The notes under the pieces are model-generated. The model was not told the DNA's origin and searched no databases. It saw nothing but the letters and a program-made list of their open reading frames with translations. This document shows, piece after piece, positions 18,371 to 25,274 of a DNA stretch of 64,000 bases. The position numbers and the translations under genes were made by a program. The stretch is taken from positions 1 to 64,000 of the forward strand of contig CBFHXB010000009.1 of NCBI GenBank assembly GCA_965659685.1. Direction: 5' to 3'. Source of the stretch: MGIIa-L3 sp11892u. Its GTDB lineage: Archaea > Thermoplasmatota > Poseidoniia > Poseidoniales > Poseidoniaceae. The number at the start of each line of letters is the position of its first letter. The stretch's first letter is position 1.

Positions 18371-19288
18371 TCAATCGCTTGAATCCGTCTCGTCTTCAGA
18401 CCCGTCCTCATCCGTGGATTCGTCCGATGCAGCATCAGCAGCGGCTTCCGCGGCTTCCTCGGCACGCTTGGCAGCCTTGATGGCGGCCTTCTCCTCTCGT
18501 GCTGCTTGACGCTGTGCGAATCGGTCACCCCAATCGCCCATGCTTTCCAAACGGGCACTCCATCCTGCACCGGCTTCTGATACGGTGGGCACGTGCTTCA
18601 CCAAGTAGGCGGCAAAGGCACGGTCGAACATGCCCTGGTTCAGGTCGCTGGATTTCTTGAACTGGCGATCGATGATTAAGAGGGACATCATGACCACACC
18701 GACGGCGAACCATATGATCCCGTTGGTGTCGCCTCCTTGACTCAATTCGCTCATGTTGAGCATGACGAGGCCACCACCAACGAGGAAGAGGAAGCCGACC
18801 ATGCTGTTGAGGAAAGCGTGAACCTTGTTGGGGGGATTGCCGGTGGCGCTGATGTACTTCGTTCTGGACACGAATTGGCCTACGTTTCGACCAAACCGAA
18901 CTGGGATCACAAACACGTTGGTGATGTACAGCGCCATGGCGCCGAGGATGGAGGCAGAATTGGCCACGGTAGAGTTGACGAAAACCACGACAAATGCCGC
19001 GCCGATCAACAATCCATAGTTGATGATGAAGTTCGAGAGCGATCCAATGAATCGAGCTGTGGCCGGAGCGATCTCAAATTCACTTGGCAGACCCTTTGGT
19101 CGTGCCTTCGGTTTCTTTGCCTTCTTGGCCTTGGCGGCCTTGGCAGGCTGAGCAGCCACCGCTGCGACCGGGACAGCTGCAGGTGCAGCCACCGCCGCGA
19201 CCGGGACAGCCGCGGGAGCAGCCACGGGCACGGCCGCGGGAGCAGGGGTGGTTGGAGCGGTTGAATTGGCCTTGTCGAGCAGTCCCAT
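18371..19288 (-). CDS. Membrane protein with Ala/Pro/Val repeat N-terminus
   Basis: I do not recognise a named family. Residues 1-60 are low complexity, built from repeats of PAAVPVAA(VAA), followed by a strongly basic Lys-rich stretch ('KAKKAKKPKARPKG'). The middle has about four transmembrane helices ('FIINYGLLIGAAFVVVFV', 'ILGAMALYITNVFVIPV', 'MVGFLFLVGGGLVML', 'GIIWFAVGVVMMSLLII'). The C-terminus is charged and coiled-coil-like and ends in an acidic Asp/Ser-rich tail. The ATG at 19288 has a GGTG site just upstream; the GTG at 19297 is an alternative. It lies between two co-directional genes with gaps of 11 and 3 bases. Confidence 0.75.
   Translation of the reverse strand: MGLLDKANSTAPTTPAPAAVPVAAPAAVPVAAVAAPAAVPVAAVAAQPAKAAKAKKAKKPKARPKGLPSEFEIAPATARFIGSLSNFIINYGLLIGAAFVVVFVNSTVANSASILGAMALYITNVFVIPVRFGRNVGQFVSRTKYISATGNPPNKVHAFLNSMVGFLFLVGGGLVMLNMSELSQGGDTNGIIWFAVGVVMMSLLIIDRQFKKSSDLNQGMFDRAFAAYLVKHVPTVSEAGAGWSARLESMGDWGDRFAQRQAAREEKAAIKAAKRAEEAAEAAADAASDESTDEDGSEDETDSSD
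19152..19250 (-). repeat. Tandem 33-base coding repeat (Ala/Pro/Val)
   Basis: About three imperfect 33-base units encode PAAVPVAAVAA-type repeats in the N-terminal region of the membrane protein. Differences between units are mostly at third codon positions, so the repeat is kept at protein level. Confidence 0.7.
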
Positions 19289-19299
19289 GGTGTTCACCT

Positions 19300-20241
19300 T
19301 CAGCTGTACCTTTCGCCAACGCGGCTGTAAAGTTGGAATTCGGGGCTTGCCAAGAATGCCGTGATGGCCTCATCAGGCATGTCCTCCAACAACCCGTCGA
19401 CCATGGCGAAGAACGCCACCCGATCGTCATGCCCTGCAGCCGTCGGGTTCGTGCCGACGCGTTCGTAGAGCGCGAATTCCGGGCTGGCCAGGAACGCGTT
19501 GACGGTATCCTCCGGCAGCGCTGTTCCGAGCAGGTTGTCGACGATGTTGACGAAGCTGCTGAACTCGTCAACCACCGATTCAGCGACCTGTGCCGCAACT
19601 GGTGCCGCGACAGGAGCCGCAACAGGAGGTGTGCCTCGGAGCGCCCGCCGTTCTTCCATCAAGGCCCGAAGTTCAGGGCGAAGTGCATCCAACATGGCAG
19701 CATCACCTGCGGCCTTGGCGGCTTCGTATTGGGGCTTGAGCTCGCGTAGTCGGTTCTCCACCAGCGTAAGTCGGTCTTCGGTGGGTGCTGGTCCTGCGAC
19801 TTCAGCATCCAACAATTCCACCGTCGGAGCTTCACGGACTTCCGCCAAGCGGTCGTCATGCATTTGTTTGCGCAAGACGATGATCTCACGGTCCAATTCG
19901 TGGCCAAAACGGTCTGCGTAGCGGTCGAGGAGGGAGCCTGCTTCTTTGTTGGTCAAGCGGTCGATGTGTCCGTAGACTTGTTGCAACGGCTTTTCGGTTC
20001 GCTTGGCCCACATCTCGGAATATGCGTCGGAATCGTCCGGGGCAGGAGCTTCAGGAGCAGGTGCCACGGGCGGTGCTTCGGGGGCAGGAAGCGGAGCTGC
20101 TGGAGGGAGTTCCGGAAGGGCTGGCGCATCCGGAAGTGGGGCGGGAGGAAGCACACCGGGAGCAGGCAAGGGAGGAAGTCCGGGAAGGGGAGGGGGAGCA
20201 GGCGCCTCTGCTTCTGCGCCCTTGCGTCGACGACGACCCAT
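19300..20241 (-). CDS. Pro-rich protein with duplicated C-terminal motif
   Basis: A 313-residue protein of unknown function. Residues 1-75 are basic and then extremely Pro/Ala-rich ('PLPGLPPLPAPGVLPP'). A charged, helical central region (about 85-215) looks like a coiled coil. A short PVAA repeat leads to a C-terminal domain with two copies of a motif: 'LPEDTVNAFLASPEFALY' and, about 47 residues later, 'MPDEAITAFLASPEFQLY', each followed by x-RVG. No signal peptide or membrane helix is seen. The ATG at 20241 gives the basic start 'MGRRRRKG'. It is eleven bases upstream of the membrane-protein gene, and the pair likely works together. Confidence 0.7.
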   Translation of the reverse strand: MGRRRRKGAEAEAPAPPPLPGLPPLPAPGVLPPAPLPDAPALPELPPAAPLPAPEAPPVAPAPEAPAPDDSDAYSEMWAKRTEKPLQQVYGHIDRLTNKEAGSLLDRYADRFGHELDREIIVLRKQMHDDRLAEVREAPTVELLDAEVAGPAPTEDRLTLVENRLRELKPQYEAAKAAGDAAMLDALRPELRALMEERRALRGTPPVAAPVAAPVAAQVAESVVDEFSSFVNIVDNLLGTALPEDTVNAFLASPEFALYERVGTNPTAAGHDDRVAFFAMVDGLLEDMPDEAITAFLASPEFQLYSRVGERYS

Positions 20242-20314
20242 GGTGAACCCCACCCCTTCGTCGCACTGTGCCCCTTCAAGGTTCCTCAAGCAAGGGCGGA
20301 TTTGGGCGCGACCT

Positions 20315-21517
20315 TCAGACAACCTTTCGTGCCCAGCCTTTGAGGGACAAGAAGACTTCCTCAGCCTCCGAAACTTCGACGACGTCCCCGGTGGAGGCCT
20401 CGATGTTCCTTCCGTGGAGGCCAAAAACGGCATCGTCCACGGTCATTTCCATACGACGGTCCACGGTTTTGCCGAAGACCACAGCTTCGGTCAATGCATC
20501 GTAAGCACCAGGGAGGTCTGGATTGAGCCTGGATAGGGGTAGCGTGGACACACGCATTCCACATTTCCCATGAAGGCTTGTCGGCCATCGAATCTGACGA
20601 CGCGTGTCGATGGTCACCACTTCATCCGTTTCACCTGCCGCTCCGAGCACGATGGATGCATCTGTGGCCACTAAGTCCGCGAAGAGGATCTTCGGACCGT
20701 CTTTGAGGACGTTGAAATTGCCTTCCAACAAACGCTCCGCACGGCGCGGGTCAGACAGTGTTTCTGCCAATTTTCGGATGGCTGCAACCGAATGCGGCCC
20801 AGAAGTCCGTCCTTCGTGGGCTCGACGTCGTTGCACACCGTCGTGGAGTCGTGTGATGTCCTCTTTGGTGGTTTCACCGGTCGTGATGCCTTGGAGGGTC
20901 GTCACCGTCCTTGCGACACCCTCCCGGACGCGCCGGCTCCACCCACGCGACTCGGTGTCGTGGTACATGCCAAATCGACCGGCAACGTCCACACCCTCAC
21001 CGCGGATGTGCGCCACCAACTCTCGGCGTGCATCTGAATCGAGGTGCACCAAGGTTGGATCACGGTAATGCAAGTGAAAGCCTCGATGACCAGAAAACGT
21101 GACGTGCAGATGCTCTTCACGAAAACCGAATTCTGGTTCAAGGAATTCTGACCACAGCGTCCATGCTTGCTCTTGGATCAGGGCAAGCATCCCAGGAAAA
21201 TCTCGGTCGGAAACACCTGGAAGGTGGTCGCCGTCCAAGTCAAAAATGAGATCGGCCCCGAGCCAATCCTTGTCGGCCATTTTCGCCTCAAACGGGCGCT
21301 TCCAATACGCGGTGGAGTAGAAACATGAATGCGTCGGGCGCTGCATCAAGAACGAGCGAACGTCTTCCATATGGGAAAAGGATTGGTGACGAAGGGGGGC
21401 TCCTTCACCGAAGGGAATGAACATCCATTCACGGCGAGAAAGGCGTGGTGGTTGCCAAAGTTCCGCGGACCGGTAGTATCCGCTGAACCGGTGCGCGACG
21501 CTGGCCCAACCGTCCAT
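20315..21517 (-). CDS. priS: DNA primase small (catalytic) subunit
   Basis: PriS is the catalytic subunit of the archaeal-eukaryotic-type primase that makes primers for DNA replication. The metal-binding acidic pair is D93/D95 in 'DLIFDLDGDH'. The 'FSGHRGFHLH' motif and the late 'DTRRQIRWPTSLHGKCGM' motif are both diagnostic. Length is about 400 residues from the ATG at 21517; a GTG at 21541 is an equally possible start. Any longer start would overlap the upstream zinc-microprotein gene. The zinc knuckle often seen in PriS is not obvious here. The large subunit PriL is not in the window. Confidence 0.94.
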   Translation of the reverse strand: MDGWASVAHRFSGYYRSAELWQPPRLSRREWMFIPFGEGAPLRHQSFSHMEDVRSFLMQRPTHSCFYSTAYWKRPFEAKMADKDWLGADLIFDLDGDHLPGVSDRDFPGMLALIQEQAWTLWSEFLEPEFGFREEHLHVTFSGHRGFHLHYRDPTLVHLDSDARRELVAHIRGEGVDVAGRFGMYHDTESRGWSRRVREGVARTVTTLQGITTGETTKEDITRLHDGVQRRRAHEGRTSGPHSVAAIRKLAETLSDPRRAERLLEGNFNVLKDGPKILFADLVATDASIVLGAAGETDEVVTIDTRRQIRWPTSLHGKCGMRVSTLPLSRLNPDLPGAYDALTEAVVFGKTVDRRMEMTVDDAVFGLHGRNIEASTGDVVEVSEAEEVFLSLKGWARKVV

Positions 21518-21557
21518 CGAATGGGGTGGCGGTGACGACACCGCTTGAACCCATGCC

Positions 21558-21761
21558 TCAACGGGCGTAGAAGCGTTCCACCGTTTCTCCAACGACGGTT
21601 GAGGTCTCTGCTCCGGTCGCTTCAACGTAGCACGGCCAGCAGACGTAGTTGTTGTTCAGCACCATGGCTGATCCGAAGGTCATCCGCTTGTTGCACATGC
21701 TGCAGCGAGGTCCAATTTCACCGTTCGGAGCCTGAGCCAGACGGATGTGGTCGTGGGGCAT
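21558..21761 (-). CDS. Small four-cysteine zinc-ribbon protein
   Basis: A 67-residue protein with 'CSMCNKRMTFG' followed by 'YVCWPCYVEA', that is CxxC-x17-20-CxxC, a treble-clef or zinc-ribbon fold. It starts at the ATG at 21761 ('MPHDHIRLAQAP'). It sits between the DOHH-like gene and priS on the same strand, 47 bases after the former and about 40 before the latter. The function is unknown. Confidence 0.7.
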   Translation of the reverse strand: MPHDHIRLAQAPNGEIGPRCSMCNKRMTFGSAMVLNNNYVCWPCYVEATGAETSTVVGETVERFYAR

Positions 21762-21808
21762 GGGACGTCCTCGATTTGTGCTGTGAGGTTCGGGTTTTGA
21801 GGCTTCGC

Positions 21809-22285
21809 TCAGTCCCGCTCCCATTCAGAGCGTTCGCACCAATCCAACAAGTCGAGCGCAACCTCGCAGGATTCGGACACCTCCGGCGCGGGGTGCGTGA
21901 GGAAACGCTCGAGAACGGTTCGAGACGAGGGATCACCGATCGCACCCATGGCTTCCGCGGCCTCATGGCGAACCATCACGTGTTCCTCTTCATCCTCCAA
22001 GCGCTCCCAGAGGGTCGGAAGCGCACGCGTGTTTTGCATCTGGCCAAGGACGTAGGCAAGCTCGTGACGCAAAAGAGCACTCGTCGATACAAAGGCGTCA
22101 CACAAGGCATCCACAGCTGCATTGGAACCGTCGTTTCGCAAGGCGAAGACGGCCCGCATGCGTTCAAACATGCGCGCCTGGTCGTCCAATAACGTGCTCC
22201 TGAGCTCGTGATGTTCAAATCCGTCCGCCGGAGGCGCGGGGTCCACGGACCCAAATTCGCTGACCTCAGGAACGGACTGGGGCAA
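21809..22285 (-). CDS. Half-size deoxyhypusine-hydroxylase-like HEAT-repeat protein
   Basis: A 158-residue HEAT-repeat protein that matches the C-terminal half of eukaryotic deoxyhypusine hydroxylase (DOHH). Seen directly: a 'SVDPAPPA' segment (residues 13-20), 'FERMRAVFALRN', 'LLRHELAYVLGQMQ' (H74, E75), 'MVRHEAAEAMGAIGD' (H107, E108) and 'SESCEVALDLLDW'. From memory of human DOHH, the linker between its halves reads SVDPAPPA and its C-terminal His-Glu motifs are also 33 residues apart. DOHH binds a diiron site with four His-Glu motifs, so this protein has half the set and would need to dimerise. The TTG start at 22285 has a GGAGG site seven bases upstream and lies two bases after the mqnD stop, so the gene looks intact. 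Other PBS-lyase HEAT proteins are the alternative. Confidence 0.8.
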   Translation of the reverse strand: MPQSVPEVSEFGSVDPAPPADGFEHHELRSTLLDDQARMFERMRAVFALRNDGSNAAVDALCDAFVSTSALLRHELAYVLGQMQNTRALPTLWERLEDEEEHVMVRHEAAEAMGAIGDPSSRTVLERFLTHPAPEVSESCEVALDLLDWCERSEWERD

Positions 22286-22287
22286 GC

Positions 22288-23175
22288 TCAGGCCTCCGTT
22301 GCACCGATGAAGGACATCCCTGCGACGTCAAAGGATGGGTCCACCATGCCAGCGTCAATGCCTTCCGTGAGGAAGCGACGGATGGAATCACGGCCTTCTT
22401 GTTTGTAATCGATGGTGCGTTCGTTGACGTACATTCCAACGAAGGCCTCGTTGGTGTCGTCGTCGATGCCTCGTCCCCACGCCTTGGCAAATTCCAACGC
22501 CGCTTCAGGTGAGCGGATGGCATGCTCAATGGACATCTTGGTGTACAGGGTGATGTCTTTCATGACTTGTTCACCAAGGTCACGACGAACAACGTTGCCG
22601 CCGAGGGGCATGGGCCAGCCGCCTGTGCGTTCGTTCCACCAAACGCCGAGATCGATGATGACGTTGAGATCGTGGTCTTTGTAGGTCAGTTGACCTTCGT
22701 GGATGATGAGTCCTGAGACGTACTTTCCTTCAAGGACACCTGGCATGATTTCATCGAACGGTACGACCTCAATGGGAACGTCACCCCAAGCCAAACGGAG
22801 CCCGAGGTACGCACTGGTCTTGAGGCCTGGAACCGCAATAGGAGCGGAGCGCGCGTCTTCTTCGGTGACGCCGGGCTTGGCGATGATCATCGGCCCGTAT
22901 CCTTCCCCCATCGATGCGCCGCAGTTCATCAGCGCGTATCGATCGGCGATGTCAGGGAAGGCGTGGATGGACACAGCGGAGACTTCCAATTCGCTGTTCA
23001 TGGCCCTGTGGTTCAGGGTCTCGATGTCCTGAAGTTCGTGAACGAAGACGTAGCCCGGGGTCGGGAAAGCGCCGGTCGTCAAGGCATGGAACATGAACGC
23101 GTCATCAGGGTCAGGAGAGTGACCAATTCGGACGATTTTCTCGCCGGCCTCGTTTGTTGGAAGGTCTGCGCTCAT
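22288..23175 (-). CDS. mqnD: 1,4-dihydroxy-6-naphthoate synthase
   Basis: MqnD converts cyclic dehypoxanthinyl futalosine to 1,4-dihydroxy-6-naphthoate in the futalosine route to menaquinone. The 295-residue protein begins 'MSADLPTNEAGEKIVRIGHS' and carries the family motif 'SPDPDDAFMFHAL'. The periplasmic-binding-protein-like fold signatures 'KTSAYLGLRL' and 'GLIIHEGQLTY' follow. It starts at the ATG at 23175, 37 bases after mqnA on the same strand. MqnE and MqnA precede it; MqnB and MqnC are not in the window. Confidence 0.94.
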   Translation of the reverse strand: MSADLPTNEAGEKIVRIGHSPDPDDAFMFHALTTGAFPTPGYVFVHELQDIETLNHRAMNSELEVSAVSIHAFPDIADRYALMNCGASMGEGYGPMIIAKPGVTEEDARSAPIAVPGLKTSAYLGLRLAWGDVPIEVVPFDEIMPGVLEGKYVSGLIIHEGQLTYKDHDLNVIIDLGVWWNERTGGWPMPLGGNVVRRDLGEQVMKDITLYTKMSIEHAIRSPEAALEFAKAWGRGIDDDTNEAFVGMYVNERTIDYKQEGRDSIRRFLTEGIDAGMVDPSFDVAGMSFIGATEA

Positions 23176-23212
23176 GGATGGGGGTCCGACCCGCCCTTCA
23201 AGAAGCCACCTC

Positions 23213-24028
23213 TCACGCCATCGGTGCGACGGCTTCCCACGCCCAACGCGGTCGCGCTTCGAGTTCACAAGCCCGTTCCAAAAATGCCTGAAGACCAAGG
23301 TGGTCGGTGGGCGAGAGGCGGTTGAACACTTCGCCGAAATAGCGGTCCAACCGGTCCATGGAAAGTCCCGTGTGGTCGTGTGCCCGCCGGAGAACAGCTT
23401 CGCGCGCAGAAGGAATGGATTCGAAGGCGACCAAACGGTCCAGCAAAGCCTCGTGTGCCGCAGCCACGAGGTCTTTGGGCGTGTCTGCACGTGCCACGAA
23501 GACGCCGAAGACCATCGGGTAACCGGTTCGCTCCACCCAAGCCTGACTGAGGTCCAGTTGAACCAAGGATGGGTGCAGAGCAGCGCCGTCCAAAGCACGG
23601 TCACCAATGACCAATGCTCCGTCAGCAACCGAAAGCATTCCGTCGAGATCTGGGCCCATTTGCGTGTACGTCACGTCCAATCCTCGTTCCTTGACCAACC
23701 AACGGAGGAGGGCCACGGAGGATGCGGAATCGGTTGGAACGGCAACGGTTCGCATGTTCTCGAGCGGTTCATTTCCAAACAAGAGCACGCTGCCGACTTC
23801 TCCAGCGGAACTGATGCCCACGTCGGGAACCAAGACCAGTTCCTCATGATGCCGAGCATAATCGGCCGCAGGGATGGGGGCCAGTACACAATCGCGCCGA
23901 AGGACGTGGCCGGTCAGCCATGCCGGAGGTGCTGCCAGCACGGACCATGACGGGTCCAACCCCGTGAACAGCGGATCGCAATTGATGAAAGCGACCCGGC
24001 CGATGGTTCTGGTCCATGTTGCAGTCAT
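23213..24028 (-). CDS. mqnA: Chorismate dehydratase
   Basis: MqnA dehydrates chorismate to 3-[(1-carboxyvinyl)oxy]benzoate, the first committed step of the futalosine pathway. The 271-residue protein has the N-terminal pattern 'IGRVAFINCDPLF' and 'PPAWLTGHVLRRDCVLAPIP', matching the family's 'NxxPl...P..l...l..g..D....p' pattern. 'VPDVGISSAGEVGSVLLF' and 'GALVIGDRAL' follow. It is in the mqnE-mqnA-mqnD gene set, nine bases after mqnE. Sequence conservation in MqnA is modest, but the context makes the call firm. Confidence 0.9.
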   Translation of the reverse strand: MTATWTRTIGRVAFINCDPLFTGLDPSWSVLAAPPAWLTGHVLRRDCVLAPIPAADYARHHEELVLVPDVGISSAGEVGSVLLFGNEPLENMRTVAVPTDSASSVALLRWLVKERGLDVTYTQMGPDLDGMLSVADGALVIGDRALDGAALHPSLVQLDLSQAWVERTGYPMVFGVFVARADTPKDLVAAAHEALLDRLVAFESIPSAREAVLRRAHDHTGLSMDRLDRYFGEVFNRLSPTDHLGLQAFLERACELEARPRWAWEAVAPMA

Positions 24029-24037
24029 GGGAACACC

Positions 24038-25249
24038 TCAGTCCGCGGCCATCGTCAACCCACGGCGTTGCGGCACAGGCGGGGGGACAAAACGAGTGAA
24101 GGAGGTGTAATCCGAATTGCGCTCCCACGGCTCGGCTCCAGCATCTTCGATGAGCCTCGCCATTCGACGCTTGTCGGCGTCGAGGGGAGCCGTTGACCCT
24201 GCCAAGTGCATGATGGATTCCTTGTGCACCGTCCCGTCGATGTCATCGGCGCCGAAGCGCAGGGCAAGTTCACCAAGACCGTCACCGACGTTCATTCGGT
24301 ATGCCTTGATGTGAGGAATGCTGTCGAGCATCAGACGGGAGACGGCGATGGTTCGAAGCACTTCCGCACCGGTGGCCAATTGTGCTTCGGGTAAGCGTGT
24401 GTCGTCAGGAAGGAAGGGATACGGAACAAAGCACTGGAATCCGCCGGTGGCGTCCGCGACGTCGCGAAGCCTGAGCATGTGGACGACCCGCTGTTCCAAC
24501 GTTTCCACCGTGCCAAACAACATCGTGCAGTTGCTGACATGTCCGAGTTCGTGCACCGTCGCGTGGATGTCGAGGTATTCCTGGCTGCTCTCCTTGCCGT
24601 TGCAGATGATGGCCCTCACATCGTCGTCGAGGATTTCAGCCCCGCCACCGGGGAGTTGATCCAAGCCTGCATCGAAGAGGCGTTGGAGCGTGTCACGAAC
24701 CGACAAATTCGATTGTTGAGCAAGGTGTTTGACCTCCACCGCGGTCAAGGCTTTGATCGACACATGGGGGTAGGCCGCTTTCGCTCCGGAAAACATCGCC
24801 TCGTAGGTGGTCACGTCCCAATCAGGGTGCAAGCCACCGACGGAGTGCACCTCCGTTACATGGTCGGCATACCGCCCCAAGTCCTCGACGTAGGCTTCTG
24901 TGCTGAACGCATAGGCGTCGTCCTGGCGCTTAGAACGACGGAAAGCGCAGAAGCGGCAAGCAAGGGCGCAGACGTTGGTGGGATTGATGTGCACGTTATG
25001 GTTGAAGAACGCACGGTTTCCAAAGCGAGCTTCCTTGGCCAAGTGAGCCAGGCGACCAAGTTCTGGAAGGTCTGCATGGTGGTACATCAGCAACCCGTGT
25101 TCCAAGCCAAGACGACCGCCTTCCAGCAGGGTGTTCACGACTGGAGACAGTGCGTCGCTCCACGTTTCATTGGTAAGGGAGGCATGGAAGGTTTCGGCCC
25201 ACGCCGGGCTGGCCCCAGCCGAGCGGTGTTCCGCACGGACGGCCCCCAT
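24038..25249 (-). CDS. mqnE: Aminodeoxyfutalosine synthase (radical SAM)
   Basis: MqnE is a radical SAM enzyme that joins the MqnA product to the adenosine part of SAM, giving aminodeoxyfutalosine. The 403-residue protein has the CX3CX2C cluster motif at C94/C98/C101 ('CALACRFCAF'). 'LPGGGAEIL', 'HIKAY' and 'FGADDIDGTVHKESIMHLAG' match MqnE rather than its paralogue MqnC. The ATG at 25249 lies 25 bases after the upstream P-type ATPase, so it may be the distal part of a longer transcript. Because MqnE makes the adenine form, a deaminase and MqnB would be needed elsewhere in the genome. Confidence 0.92.
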   Translation of the reverse strand: MGAVRAEHRSAGASPAWAETFHASLTNETWSDALSPVVNTLLEGGRLGLEHGLLMYHHADLPELGRLAHLAKEARFGNRAFFNHNVHINPTNVCALACRFCAFRRSKRQDDAYAFSTEAYVEDLGRYADHVTEVHSVGGLHPDWDVTTYEAMFSGAKAAYPHVSIKALTAVEVKHLAQQSNLSVRDTLQRLFDAGLDQLPGGGAEILDDDVRAIICNGKESSQEYLDIHATVHELGHVSNCTMLFGTVETLEQRVVHMLRLRDVADATGGFQCFVPYPFLPDDTRLPEAQLATGAEVLRTIAVSRLMLDSIPHIKAYRMNVGDGLGELALRFGADDIDGTVHKESIMHLAGSTAPLDADKRRMARLIEDAGAEPWERNSDYTSFTRFVPPPVPQRRGLTMAAD

Positions 25250-25274
25250 GCGATTTTCTCTGGCCGGGAACCTT

